A stretch of 64,000 nucleotides of DNA, taken from positions 19,943 through 83,942 of the forward strand of contig NZ_CAJYGK010000096.1 of NCBI RefSeq assembly GCF_913773725.1, read 5' to 3'. Below, one piece after another: positions 22,457 to 31,539 of the stretch. Within the stretch, counting starts at the first letter, position 1; each line of letters begins with the position of its first letter. A program made the translations under genes and the position numbers. This stretch comes from an uncultured Aquabacterium sp. Lineage in GTDB: Bacteria; Pseudomonadota; Gammaproteobacteria; Burkholderiales; Burkholderiaceae_C. The notes beneath the pieces are model-generated. The model was not told where the DNA came from. It searched no databases and worked only from the letters and a program-made list of their open reading frames with translations.

Positions 22457-23195
22457 ACGCAAACCCAAGGCCGACAAGGCCGACAAGCCCAAGTCGCTGG
22501 CCGAGGCCGGCCTGGAGCAGTTCAAGACCCGCGAGGTGCACCGCTCCCAGCTCAAGGGTGCGGACTACAACCCGCGCATCATCACCGACCAGGAACGCCT
22601 GAAACTCAAGAAGGCGCTGGCCAAGCATGGCCTGGTTGCCCCGATCACCTGGAACGAGCGCACCGGCAACATCGTCGGCGGCCATCAGCGCCTGTCCATC
22701 ATGGACGCGCTCATGCGCACCAGCGACTACTCGATGACCGTGGCTGTCATCGACGTGGAGCCCGCACGCGAGAAAGAGCTGAATATCCTGCTGAACAACA
22801 CCGCCAGCCAGGGCAGCTTCGACATGGACAAGCTGCGCGAGCTGTTCAAGGACGAGGCGGTGACCGTCGAGGGCTCGGGCTTCGACCTGGGCGACATTTA
22901 CGACATGTTCGGCGATCAGGTCATCAACGAGCGCGAGCAGGATCTGAAAGAGTTTTCCGACCTGCTGTCGGGGATGAGCAAGGCTTACGACACCATCAGC
23001 GACCACAACCGGGCCAAGCTCGATGGCGAGTTCTTCTGTGTGCTGACCTTCCCCAACCGGGCGGCCATGCTGCGCATGTTCGACCACATCGGGGTGCGCG
23101 AGTCCCGTTACCAGAATGGCGAGCTGTTCGCCATGAAATTGGGGGTGCCCCTCGATGGCGAGGAAGACACCCCCGATGACGGAGAGCCGGACTGA
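22449..23195 (+). CDS. ParB/Srx-fold protein, IbrB-like
   Basis: 248 residues. A lysine-rich start leads to the ParB N-terminal domain: NPRIIT (41-46), GLVAPITW, and the GGHQR box (77-81) that in ParB-type folds binds nucleotide. The C-terminal part has no recognised HTH. Coupling to the PAPS-reductase-like gene reproduces the IbrA/IbrB arrangement known from E. coli prophages. Confidence 0.8.
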   Translation: MAERKPKADKADKPKSLAEAGLEQFKTREVHRSQLKGADYNPRIITDQERLKLKKALAKHGLVAPITWNERTGNIVGGHQRLSIMDALMRTSDYSMTVAVIDVEPAREKELNILLNNTASQGSFDMDKLRELFKDEAVTVEGSGFDLGDIYDMFGDQVINEREQDLKEFSDLLSGMSKAYDTISDHNRAKLDGEFFCVLTFPNRAAMLRMFDHIGVRESRYQNGELFAMKLGVPLDGEEDTPDDGEPD

Positions 23196-23201
23196 GCCAG
23201 G

Positions 23202-23624
23202 TCAGCCAATGACCTCGGTCGGCTTCCACAGCTTCGGCTGCGGGCAGCCAAAGAAGGCGAACCCCACGCCCTCGGCGCGCAGCGGGTCGGCCAGGTGCCA
23301 GCCGTATTCGCCTTCTCCCAGATCCTCTATGCCGTCGATGCGCACGGACCCCACGATGATGCGGATGGGCAGGCCCTCGCCACCTTCCTCATAGGTCGAG
23401 GTGGCGTAGATCCACACGCGCTTGCCCACCACGAAGTCGGGTGGCGTCCACGTGCGGTATTCCATCGTCTTCTCGCCGGTCATGATCCGCTCGGCGTAGG
23501 GCTGGCGAACGCTCAAGGCATAGCCCAGCTCGACGCCGTGATCCTCCGGCATCACGACCACCGGGGTGGCCGCTGCCTTCTGCCCCTTCTTGCGGATGAG
23601 CAGCTTGCTTACAGCGTTGGTCAT
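23202..23624 (-). CDS. ASCH-domain protein
   Basis: 140 residues. ALSVRQPYAERIMTGEKTMEYRTWTPPDFVVGKRVWIYATS and VGSVRIDGIEDL match the ASCH domain, a PUA-like RNA-binding fold with some members being nucleotide or RNA hydrolases. It is encoded against the direction of the late operon, with its own ribosome site (GAAAGGATC), so it is an independent cargo-type gene. Confidence 0.8.
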   Translation of the reverse strand: MTNAVSKLLIRKKGQKAAATPVVVMPEDHGVELGYALSVRQPYAERIMTGEKTMEYRTWTPPDFVVGKRVWIYATSTYEEGGEGLPIRIIVGSVRIDGIEDLGEGEYGWHLADPLRAEGVGFAFFGCPQPKLWKPTEVIG

Positions 23625-23932
23625 CTGATCCTTTCGTGTGTGTGAGTGAGCCCCTGACCTGTAGGGCAGGAAGGGCCAGCCCTACTTACACCACACCAGC
23701 AATGCAAGTTTCAACTGTTGTTGCTTGCATGCGACCAGTCGAACACGACAGCGCCAACAGTCACATCCCCGCAGTGGGAACAGTCGCAGCGGCCTGATGG
23801 CTCGCGGCTGACGGCGCATCACACCACCCAAGCAATGCCAGCGCGCAGACAGCGATCTGCCTGCCTGGTGCCGTGCTGCCTGCAGGTGTGGGCAGCGTTT
23901 ACCGGAACTAAAAAAGCCCAAAGGACGAGCCT
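23625..23932. promoter_or_regulatory. Intergenic region upstream of terminase
   Basis: 308 bases. It must hold the leftward promoter of the ASCH gene and perhaps a rightward promoter for packaging genes. Imperfect hairpins are visible (TAGGGCAGGAAGGGCCAGCCCTA; GCAATGCAAG ... CTTGCATGC). No convincing -35/-10 pair or further gene was found. Confidence 0.4.
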
Positions 23933-24349
23933 ATGGGACGCCCAGCTTTCGAGCCCACCAAGGAACAGCGCGACAACGTGCGCACCCTGTCGGGCCTTGG
24001 TATCCCGCAGGAGGACATGTGCCTGCTGGTCAAGGACAAGGCCGGCAAGCCCATCAGCGTGGACACGCTGGCCAAGTATTTCGCCGACGAGATCAAGGCG
24101 GGCGTGACGGAGGCCAACGCCAAGATTGCCGGCCGGCTGTTCAAGTCGGCCATGGAGGGCAATACCGCCTGCATGATCTTCTGGCTCAAGACCCGCGCCC
24201 GCTGGTCCGAGACACCGCAGAAGGTGGCCATCACCGATGCGGATGGCAAGGACAAGCCGGCAGCCGCCACCCTGGCCGACCTGTACGGGATCATGGCCAG
24301 CGTGGCCAAGCCCGAGGGCGCCGAGGGGGCTGCAGATGGGGGCGCGTGA
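23933..24349 (+). CDS. Terminase small subunit
   Basis: 138 residues. MGRPAFEPTKEQRDNVRTLSGLGIPQEDMCLLV has an N-terminal HTH. It is followed by KPISVDTLAKYFADEIKAGVTEANAKIAGRLFKSAMEGNTACMIFWLKTRARW, a block typical of small terminase subunits beside PBSX-type large subunits. It recognises phage DNA and regulates packaging. It overlaps the large subunit by 14 bases. Confidence 0.8.
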   Translation: MGRPAFEPTKEQRDNVRTLSGLGIPQEDMCLLVKDKAGKPISVDTLAKYFADEIKAGVTEANAKIAGRLFKSAMEGNTACMIFWLKTRARWSETPQKVAITDADGKDKPAAATLADLYGIMASVAKPEGAEGAADGGA

Positions 24350-25580
24350 CCCGTTCACATTCCCCGAGGTCATGCGGCCCGTGCTGCTGCGCCCAGCCCG
24401 ATACAAGGTGCTGCGCGGCGGCCGGGGCTCCGGCAAGAGCTGGGGCGTGGCCGAGGTCCTGGTGGTCCTGGCCAGCCTGATCCCGCTGCGCGTGCTGTGT
24501 GCGCGTGAGCTGCAAATCAGCATCGCCGACTCGGTGCACCGACTGTTGTGTGACTGGATCGAGCGCAAGGGCCTGCTGTCAAAGTACGTCATCACCAACA
24601 CGGCCATCAGTTGCCCATCGACCGGCTCGCTGTTCATCTTCAAGGGCTTGAAGCACAACATCAGCGAGATCAAGTCGATGGAGGGCATCGACATTTGCTG
24701 GGTCGAAGAAGCGCAGCGGGTGTCCGAGTCGAGCTGGGAAACGCTCATCCCGACCATCCGCAAGGAAGGCTCCGAAATCTGGATCACCTTCAACCCGGAC
24801 AGCGAGGACGACCCGACCTGGCTGCGCTTTGTGGCCAACCCGCCTCCAAGCTGCCTGTCTGCCGAGGTCAACTACATCCACAACCCCCATTTCCCGGACA
24901 CGCTGCGCGCCGAAATGGAACACCTCATGCGGGTGGACTACGAGGCTTATCTGCACGTCTGGATGGGCCAGCCCAAGGGCCGCAGTAAGGCGCAAGTCCT
25001 GTTCGGGAAGTGGCGCGTGGATCGTTGGGACAGCCCGCCACCGGGCGCAGATGGGCCCTACTACGGGGCGGATTGGGGGTTCTCGGTCGATCCATCTGCC
25101 GGCGTGCGGTGCTGGCTCGATGGCCGGCGCCTGCTCATCGACTATGAGGTGGGCGGAGTCAACATCGAGCTGGACGATCTGCGCGGCGAGCTGGCCAAGC
25201 TGCCGGGCCTGACTGACGGCAACGGCCGCGTCATCCGCGGCGACAGCAGCCGGCCGGAAACCATCGCGCACCTGGCGCGCAACCGACCCGGCCAGCCCGG
25301 CCTGCGCCTCATCGCGGCCGACAAATGGCCAGGCTCGGTCGAGGACGGCATTGCCTGGCTGCGCGGCCTTGACGAGATCGTGATTCACGAGCGATGCACC
25401 AACGTCATCCAGGAGGCCCGGCTGTGGTCGTACAAGACCGACCGCCTCACCGACGACGTGCTGCCCGTGCTCAAGCCTGGCAATGACCACTGGTGGGATG
25501 CCGTGCGCTACGCGCTGCAGCCGCTCATCAAGAAGCGCGACCCGATCAAGGCTGTTCCCAACTTCCACATGGCCCGGTGA
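24336..25580 (+). CDS. Terminase large subunit (PBSX/Terminase_3 type)
   Basis: 414 residues. The ATPase has Walker A GGRGSGKS (28-35), adenine contacts, and Walker B IDICWVEEA (118-126). The C-terminal RNase-H-like nuclease starts at YYGADWGFSVDPSAGVR (about 230-245), with later acidic residues near DNDHWWDAVRYAL-like GNDHWWDAVRYAL. It cuts and pumps phage DNA into proheads. The start at 24336 removes an upstream arginine/proline-rich overlap. Confidence 0.92.
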   Translation: MGARDPFTFPEVMRPVLLRPARYKVLRGGRGSGKSWGVAEVLVVLASLIPLRVLCARELQISIADSVHRLLCDWIERKGLLSKYVITNTAISCPSTGSLFIFKGLKHNISEIKSMEGIDICWVEEAQRVSESSWETLIPTIRKEGSEIWITFNPDSEDDPTWLRFVANPPPSCLSAEVNYIHNPHFPDTLRAEMEHLMRVDYEAYLHVWMGQPKGRSKAQVLFGKWRVDRWDSPPPGADGPYYGADWGFSVDPSAGVRCWLDGRRLLIDYEVGGVNIELDDLRGELAKLPGLTDGNGRVIRGDSSRPETIAHLARNRPGQPGLRLIAADKWPGSVEDGIAWLRGLDEIVIHERCTNVIQEARLWSYKTDRLTDDVLPVLKPGNDHWWDAVRYALQPLIKKRDPIKAVPNFHMAR

Positions 25581-25595
25581 CGGGCCTTCGTGCCC

Positions 25596-27098
25596 ATGGA
25601 CTACCAACACTTCAAGACTGCCGTCTACAAGGCAGACCCCGATCTGCCTGCCCGTGCGCACGCCATCAACATGGCTACGCGGGTGCTCAACGGCTCGCTG
25701 TACGAGGCGCTGCCGTACCCATTCCACGTCGAGAAGAACGACGCCGGGGAGTACATCCCGCTGCGCACGCGCCGCCCCTCTGTTCGGTACAACCTGTGCC
25801 GCATCGTGGTGGACGACTCGGTGAGCCTGCTGTTCGGTGATGGCCATTTCCCCTCTGTCGAGTGCAAGGACGAGCCGACACGTGACATGCTGGCCAAGGT
25901 CATCGAGGACAGCGGCCTCAAGCTGGCCATGGTCGAGGCAGCCACGCAAGGCGCCACCGGCTCGGTGGCCATCGTCATGCGGGTGCTGTCCAACCGACTG
26001 TTCTGGTCTGTCATGCCCACGGCCTACCTGACGCCGACCTACAGCCGCCAGGCGCCCGACACGCTCGATCTGGTGCGCGAGCAGTACAAGGTGGTGGGCT
26101 CGGTCCTGCGCGAATCGGGCTACAGCATCCCCGACGACAAGCTGGGCACGTGGTTCTGGTTCCGCCGGGACTTCACGGCCGTCGAGGAAGTCTGGTACCA
26201 GCCTGTCGAGATCGGATCCGAGCAGGCCAAGTCGGCCGAGTGGCCACGCGACCAGGCCAACACGACGCGGCACAGCCTGGGCTTCGTGCCTGTGGTCTGG
26301 ATGCGCAACCTGCCGGCCGCTTCGGCGATCGACGGCGCCGCGACCTTCCCGCCGGAGGCCGTGGACACCATGATCGAGCTGGACTACCAGCTCTCGCAGG
26401 GCGGCCGGGCCTTGAAGTACCAGGGCGACCCCACGCTGATGATCCGCGAGCCGGCCGTGGACAACGACGGCAACCTGGTGCGCAGCGCGGGCAACGCTGT
26501 CGTGGTCGGCCCCGAGGGCGACGCCAAGCTGCTGGAGATCGGCGGCAGCGCCTCCGCGGCTGTTCTGGAGTACGTCCGGGCCTGCCGCGAGCTGGCACTG
26601 GAGCAGGCCCACGGCAACCGATCGAACGCCGACAAGCTGTCGGCCGCACAGTCGGGCCGTGCCATGGAGCTGCTGAACCAGTCGCTCATCTGGCTGACCG
26701 ACAAGCTGCGCACCAGCTACGGCGACCGCGGGCTGTTGCCGCTGCTGCGCATGGTCATCAAGGCCGCGGCCCGCATCGAGATCCGGCTGTCGGACGGCAG
26801 CAAGGTCGATGGCATGTCGGACGCGCCGGAGGCTGCCCTGTCGCTGCGCTGGCCGCACTGGTACGCGCCCACCTACACCGACAAGCAGGCCGAGGTCACG
26901 ACGCTGAACATGGCCACCGGAGGCCGCCAGCTTCTGTCGCAGGAAACGGCCGTCAAGTCCCTGGCGTCGAGCTACGACGTGGCCGACCCCGAGGACGAGC
27001 TGCGGGCCATCGAGGCCGACGGCCCCACGCCTGACCAGGCGGCCAAGGAAGCGGCGGCGAAAGCCAAGCAACAGCCCCCGCAACCGAAAGAGGAATGA
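25596..27098 (+). CDS. Portal protein (SPP1 gp6-like)
   Basis: About 500 residues. Visible portal-like blocks are RRPSVRYNLCRIVVDDSVSLLFG, the central LEQAHGNRSNADKLSAAQSGRAMELLNQSLIWLTDKLRTSYGDRGL, and a charged glutamine-rich C-terminus. It would form the dodecameric DNA entry ring. Two starts are possible: GTG 25590 or ATG 25596, two codons apart and neither with a strong ribosome site. Confidence 0.85.
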   Translation: MDYQHFKTAVYKADPDLPARAHAINMATRVLNGSLYEALPYPFHVEKNDAGEYIPLRTRRPSVRYNLCRIVVDDSVSLLFGDGHFPSVECKDEPTRDMLAKVIEDSGLKLAMVEAATQGATGSVAIVMRVLSNRLFWSVMPTAYLTPTYSRQAPDTLDLVREQYKVVGSVLRESGYSIPDDKLGTWFWFRRDFTAVEEVWYQPVEIGSEQAKSAEWPRDQANTTRHSLGFVPVVWMRNLPAASAIDGAATFPPEAVDTMIELDYQLSQGGRALKYQGDPTLMIREPAVDNDGNLVRSAGNAVVVGPEGDAKLLEIGGSASAAVLEYVRACRELALEQAHGNRSNADKLSAAQSGRAMELLNQSLIWLTDKLRTSYGDRGLLPLLRMVIKAAARIEIRLSDGSKVDGMSDAPEAALSLRWPHWYAPTYTDKQAEVTTLNMATGGRQLLSQETAVKSLASSYDVADPEDELRAIEADGPTPDQAAKEAAAKAKQQPPQPKEE

Positions 27099-27101
27099 CG
27101 A

Positions 27102-28226
27102 ATGGATATCACCATCATTGCCGACGGGGTGCCGGTCAACGGCCAAACCCTGAGCGCGGGCGCCACCGCGCAGATCCCCGACCCTGACGCCCTGGTGCTC
27201 ATCGAGCGCGGCGTGGCCGTGCCATCGAACCAGGCCCGACAGCCTGGCACGGTGCCCGAGCCAGCCAACCCGGTCAGCCGCATCATCGGCTGGCTGGCCA
27301 CCAGCGTGGCCAACTCGATCCAGGGCACTCGCCCGGTGGCCGCCTTGCGCGCCATCCTGGGCACGCAGTCCAACGTGGATGTGGCGATCGTGCCGCGAGG
27401 GCAGGGCGCACTGTCGCTGGCTGTCCCCGACAACGCCACGGCCGGCGGCAGCAAGCGCGGCGCCAACGCCATCGACCTGCAGTTGATCCGGTCGGCTGCC
27501 AGCCAGGTGGCCAGCGGCTCCAACGCGGTGGCCCTGGGCCTGCAGAACACGGCCAACGGCAACAACTCGGTGGCCCTGGGGCAGTCGAACACCACGTCCG
27601 GCCAGAACGCGCTGGCTGCGGGCCGCTCGCACACGGTCGGCGGCAACGACTCGGCCTGCCTGGGCGGCGCCAGCAGCACGGCTTCGGGCTCTCAGGCTGT
27701 CGTGGTCGGCGGCGCAAGCCACACCGCCAGCGGCAACAACTCGGCTGTGGTCGGCGGCGTCAACGGCACGACCAACGGCATCAACGGCCAGGTTGTCACT
27801 CCGCACAACAGTGATGCGGCCGGGCGCTATCAGCACTCGCTGACCGGCCTGCGCGCAGCCACCACGGGCGCCACCCTGACGCGGGCAACAGCCGACGGCG
27901 CGGCCGGCGGCACGAGCAACCAGCTCACCCTGCGCAACAACAGCGCGTTCCGCTTCGTGGCCCGCATCGTGGCCATGGACACGGTGACGCTGGACGCAAA
28001 GGAATGGGAGGTCGTGGGCCTCATCAAGCGCGGCGCCACGGCCGCCTCCACGGCCCTGGTGGGCTCGCCGAGCATCACCAGCAACTTCGCCGATGCGAAC
28101 GCCGCGTCGTGGACTGTTGCCGTCGTGGCCGACACGACCAACGGCGCGCTGGGCATCAACGTGCAGGGCGCCGGCACCAACTCGATCCGCTGGTCCTGCC
28201 AGGTGCAGGCCAACGAGGTCAACTGA
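27102..28226 (+). CDS. YadA-head-like repeat protein in the head gene cluster
   Basis: 374 residues. Residues about 130-230 consist of repeats of about 14 residues, such as SNAVALGLQNTANGNN, SVALGQSNTTSGQN and ALAAGRSHTVGGND. This is the left-handed beta-roll of YadA/Hia trimeric adhesin heads. The ends differ (an Ig-like or beta C-terminus, WTVAVVADTTNGALGINVQGAG). Its position between portal and scaffold suggests a virion surface or head-fibre protein; tail-fibre function is less likely from position. Confidence 0.65.
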   Translation: MDITIIADGVPVNGQTLSAGATAQIPDPDALVLIERGVAVPSNQARQPGTVPEPANPVSRIIGWLATSVANSIQGTRPVAALRAILGTQSNVDVAIVPRGQGALSLAVPDNATAGGSKRGANAIDLQLIRSAASQVASGSNAVALGLQNTANGNNSVALGQSNTTSGQNALAAGRSHTVGGNDSACLGGASSTASGSQAVVVGGASHTASGNNSAVVGGVNGTTNGINGQVVTPHNSDAAGRYQHSLTGLRAATTGATLTRATADGAAGGTSNQLTLRNNSAFRFVARIVAMDTVTLDAKEWEVVGLIKRGATAASTALVGSPSITSNFADANAASWTVAVVADTTNGALGINVQGAGTNSIRWSCQVQANEVN

Positions 28227-28238
28227 TAGGGGCGCGCC

Positions 28239-28667
28239 ATGCCGACGTTCAACATCACGCAGACACCCGGCGCCCTGGTGGCGCAGGTCAACCGTCCGCA
28301 GCTCGCGCAACGCTCGGAGCTGCACTACAACCCGCTGGCTCAGGCCGGCCTGGCTGTCAACGACACGGTGCTGGTCGATGCCGTCGTGCCCGACTGGTGC
28401 CGAACCATCGTGGTCAGCAAGCGCACGAACACGGCCAACGCCGACGTGCTGACGGTGCAGTGCCAAGACCCCAACCTGCCCATTGCGCCGACGCTGCCCA
28501 TCAAGACCGCCAACCAGGTGCAGACGGGCGGCTCCACGGCCAACAACGCGGCCAACGCGGTGCTGATGCAGCTCTACCCGGTGGGCAACCTCATCCGGGT
28601 GTCGCTCACCTTCGTGACCTCGCTGCCCGCGCAGTGCCTGCTGTCCATCGGCTTCTACGACGAGTGA
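28239..28667 (+). CDS. Hypothetical virion protein
   Basis: 142 residues, beta-rich, rich in N, T and V, with few charges. It follows the YadA-like gene within 12 bases, and a strong terminator follows it, so the pair may form one module (fibre plus base or chaperone). No family recognised. Confidence 0.6.
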   Translation: MPTFNITQTPGALVAQVNRPQLAQRSELHYNPLAQAGLAVNDTVLVDAVVPDWCRTIVVSKRTNTANADVLTVQCQDPNLPIAPTLPIKTANQVQTGGSTANNAANAVLMQLYPVGNLIRVSLTFVTSLPAQCLLSIGFYDE

Positions 28668-28692
28668 CAGCCTGATCCCCTTTCCCCAAACC

Positions 28693-28717
28693 GGGCCCGC
28701 TGATGCGGGCCTTTTTC
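28693..28717 (+). terminator. Intrinsic terminator
   Basis: GGCCCGC-TGAT-GCGGGCC followed by five T. It separates the portal/YadA-like module from the scaffold and capsid genes. Confidence 0.85.
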
Positions 28718-28742
28718 ATTTCCGCAACCAAGCAAAGGCCAG

Positions 28743-29369
28743 ATGCCTATGTACCTCTCCCGCTTCGCTCCCTTCGCCCGCAACCGCCTGGCTGTCCTGA
28801 TGGAACAGGCCGGCGACGGCACGTCCGGCTCGTCCGGTGGTGGCGCTGCCACGCCGCCCGCCAACAGTGGCGGCCAACAGTCGCAACAGTCGCAGACCTT
28901 CTCTGCTGAGTACGTGCGCGAGCTGCGCGCCGAGGCGAAGGAATGGCGCGAGAAGTTCCAGGCCCTCAAGACCGAGAACGCCACGCTCAAGCAGGCCGCC
29001 GAGCAGGCAGCCAAGGACGCCGACGGCAAGGTGCAGGCAGCCGAGAAGGCCGCCAGCGATCGCATCCTGCAGTCCGAGCTGAAAGCCCACGCCATCAAGG
29101 CCGGCCTGGTCGATCTCGATGCGCTGCGCCTGGCGGATCTGTCGAAGGTCAAGCTCAACGACAAGGGCGAGGTGGAGGGCGCCGACGAGCTGTTCAAGAC
29201 GCTCAAGGAATCGAAGCCCTACCTGTTCGGCCAGCCTGGCAACACGTCCACGCCGAACAACCCGCCGCCGTCGAACGCCTCTGGCGACTTCAACGCCAAG
29301 CAGATCACCGACCCCAAGCAGTACGAGCGCGCCAAGGCCGATTTCCTGGCGCAGCAGTCGATCCGCTGA
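28743..29369 (+). CDS. Scaffolding / minor structural protein
   Basis: 208 residues. A Gly/Ser/Pro/Gln-rich start is followed by a long coiled coil (about 55-115; AEAKEWREKFQALKTENATLKQAAEQAAKDADGKVQAAEKAA) and the segment LKAHAIKAGLVDLDALRLADLSKVKLNDKGEVEGADELFKTLKESKPYLFG, typical of phage scaffold (GP20-like) proteins. It sits right before the capsid gene. It would guide capsid assembly and leave the prohead. Confidence 0.8.
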   Translation: MPMYLSRFAPFARNRLAVLMEQAGDGTSGSSGGGAATPPANSGGQQSQQSQTFSAEYVRELRAEAKEWREKFQALKTENATLKQAAEQAAKDADGKVQAAEKAASDRILQSELKAHAIKAGLVDLDALRLADLSKVKLNDKGEVEGADELFKTLKESKPYLFGQPGNTSTPNNPPPSNASGDFNAKQITDPKQYERAKADFLAQQSIR

Positions 29370-29405
29370 TCCCCGCCTGAACCCATCCCGCTTTTCTGAC
29401 GCAAG

Positions 29406-29431
29406 CCCGGCTGATGCCGGGTTTGTCGTTT
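29406..29431 (+). terminator. Weak intrinsic terminator
   Basis: CCCGGC-TGAT-GCCGGG followed by TTTGTCGTTT. The T run is interrupted, so it may only attenuate transcription between scaffold and capsid. Confidence 0.4.
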
Positions 29432-29496
29432 CTGCGCTGCCAAAGGGCTGATGCCCGGACGGGGCGACCTCTCTCAACCTTTGGAGTAACGACACC

Positions 29497-30846
29497 ATGC
29501 CTATCCAGAACATGCCCGCCGCCCTGCAAGCTGCAATCCAGCAGGGCTTCCTGGAAACCGAGTTCCAGCAGGGTCTGACCTCTGCCATCGGTTACCGCGC
29601 CATCGCCGACCGCGAAAACTTCGCCATCAACGTCGGTGAAACCGTCACCAAGACCCGCGCCGGCCTCAAGGCGCCCGTGACCACGCCGCTGGCGCCCAAC
29701 ACCAACACCGGCCTGGACAACGGCCTGACGGCTTCGGCGTTCACGGTCGAGCAGTACACGCTGGGCATCGACATGTACGGCGACACCATCGACCTGAACA
29801 TTGTCACCAGCCAGGTCGGCATCGCCAACCAGTTCCTGCAGAACGCCCGCACCAACGGCGTGCAGGCCCGCCAGTCGCTCGACCGCCTGGCCCGCAACGC
29901 GCTGTTCAACGCCTACCAGGGCGGTCATACCCGCGTGCGCACCACGCTGGGCGCCGCTGCGGCCACCATCAGCGTGGACGACGTGCGCGGCTTTGAGCAG
30001 GCCCTGAGCAACGGCCGCATGCAGGCCGTGTCGCCGTCGAACACCGCCACCGTGCTGGTGGGCGGCAACACCTACACCCTGATCGGCACCAGCCGCGACG
30101 GCGCCAACGTGTCCACCACGTTCGGCGGCGTGTCGGGTACGCTGACTTTCAGCTCCAACGTCACCGTGGGCGACGGCACCGCCGGCAACCGCGTCGTGCA
30201 CGCCAATGCCCCGGTCATCGTTCGCCCCAACGGCAAGTGGGCTGACGGCAGCGCCTACGGCAGCGCCACCAGCACCAACTCGCTGGTTGCTGCCGACATG
30301 CTCACCCTGGGCGTGATCGAGGACGCCGTGGCTGCCCTGCGCAACAACACCGGCATCATCGACCAGATGTTCAACCTGTACCTGGACAACGTGTCGATGC
30401 GTCAGCTTTTCGCTGACCAGGATTTCAAGCTGATGTACCAGGGCCAGTACGGCGCCGAGGAAGTGCGCACCCTGCGCCCCTTCCAGCTCATCGGCGTGAA
30501 CTTCATCCCGACGACCGAGGCCCCGGTGCAGAACCACGCCACCAACGCCGCGCTGCGCGTGCGCCGCCCGATCCTGGTGGCGCCTGGCGCGCTGGTGGAA
30601 GGCGACTACGCCGGTATGAGCCAGAAGGCTGCCGAGTTCGGCGGCGTCAACAGCGAGATCCAGATGATCGACGGCATCGCCCAGGTCACTCGCGCTCCGC
30701 TGGACCGCCTGGCTCAGATCGTGGCGCAGTCGTGGTACTGGATCGGCGGTTTCGTGGCCCCCACGGACGTGACCGCCAACCAGCAGATCATCCCGACCGC
30801 TGGCAACCAGTACCTCAAGCGCGCCGTGGTGATCGAGCACGTCTGA
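29497..30846 (+). CDS. Major capsid protein
   Basis: 449 residues, predicted HK97 fold. It follows the scaffold and precedes small connector genes. N-arm-like helices (FLETEFQQGLTSAIGYRAIADRENF), a spine helix region and a late beta domain are visible. A threonine/glycine-rich insertion (about 175-250; NTYTLIGTSRDGANVSTTFGGVSG) may be a surface domain. Strong ribosome site (TTTGGAG) before the ATG. Confidence 0.8.
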   Translation: MPIQNMPAALQAAIQQGFLETEFQQGLTSAIGYRAIADRENFAINVGETVTKTRAGLKAPVTTPLAPNTNTGLDNGLTASAFTVEQYTLGIDMYGDTIDLNIVTSQVGIANQFLQNARTNGVQARQSLDRLARNALFNAYQGGHTRVRTTLGAAAATISVDDVRGFEQALSNGRMQAVSPSNTATVLVGGNTYTLIGTSRDGANVSTTFGGVSGTLTFSSNVTVGDGTAGNRVVHANAPVIVRPNGKWADGSAYGSATSTNSLVAADMLTLGVIEDAVAALRNNTGIIDQMFNLYLDNVSMRQLFADQDFKLMYQGQYGAEEVRTLRPFQLIGVNFIPTTEAPVQNHATNAALRVRRPILVAPGALVEGDYAGMSQKAAEFGGVNSEIQMIDGIAQVTRAPLDRLAQIVAQSWYWIGGFVAPTDVTANQQIIPTAGNQYLKRAVVIEHV

Positions 30847-30915
30847 TCGCCGATCTGACGTGATGGCGGGGGCTTCGGCCCCTGCCTTTCGACACCTCGC
30901 AACTGGAGAGAAACG

Positions 30916-31152
30916 ATGCCCAAGGCACGCAACACCGAAACCGTGGCCGCCGAGGCCACCGAAGTCCCTGCCGGCGAGCCGATCCCGACCGTGGATCGTG
31001 TGGTGCTGGAAAGCCAGTACGGCTTCTGGACGGACGACGAGCCGCCACTGCTCCGCATGTGGCACCCCGGCCAGGAAGTCACCGACCCCGACGAGATCGA
31101 GCTGCTGATCTCGCGTGAGGCACCCGTCACCATCTACGGCAGCCTGGAGTAA
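30916..31152 (+). CDS. Small head/connector protein
   Basis: 78 residues, acidic (FWTDDEPPLLRMWHPGQEVTDPDEIELLISREAP). It resembles small gpFI/H-T-like proteins found after the capsid gene. Specific role unknown. Confidence 0.6.
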   Translation: MPKARNTETVAAEATEVPAGEPIPTVDRVVLESQYGFWTDDEPPLLRMWHPGQEVTDPDEIELLISREAPVTIYGSLE

Positions 31153-31155
31153 GGG

Positions 31156-31536
31156 ATGGCCTTCACCGACGCCGAAAAGACCGAGATCCGGCGCTTTTGC
31201 GGTTATGGCGCCTATGGTGGTGGCCAGCCGCTCCCGGCGTCGGGCTATCGCTTTGCGACCCGCTATGGCGCCATGGAGTACCGACTGAACACGCTGTCGG
31301 CCTCCGAGGAAGCCGTGGCGCGGCGCTACCTGACCGACCTGGCCGGCCTGGAGTCGGCCATTGTCGGGGCCAGCTCCAATCTGGACACCGACAGCGCGGC
31401 CGTGTGGAAGCGCAACCCCAACGAGGTGCGCGATCGCCGGCAACTGTTCAACCTGTGGCGCCGCGAGTTCTGCCGGTTCCTGGGCATCCCGCCCGGCCCC
31501 GGCCTGGGCGATGGCTCCCTGTGCATGGTGGTGTGA
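31156..31536 (+). CDS. Head-tail connector protein
   Basis: 126 residues, helical, with a C-terminal pattern DRRQLFNLWRREFCRFLGIPPGPGLG. It is in the typical place of an adaptor that sits under the portal. Function inferred from order. Confidence 0.6.
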   Translation: MAFTDAEKTEIRRFCGYGAYGGGQPLPASGYRFATRYGAMEYRLNTLSASEEAVARRYLTDLAGLESAIVGASSNLDTDSAAVWKRNPNEVRDRRQLFNLWRREFCRFLGIPPGPGLGDGSLCMVV

Positions 31537-31539
31537 CGC

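Noticed and set aside
24579..28466. 1295-codon open frame on the minus strand across terminase, portal and the YadA-like gene
   Set aside because: High-GC antisense shadow: its product is rich in H, R, V, D and G without a fold, while the plus-strand genes are clearly real.
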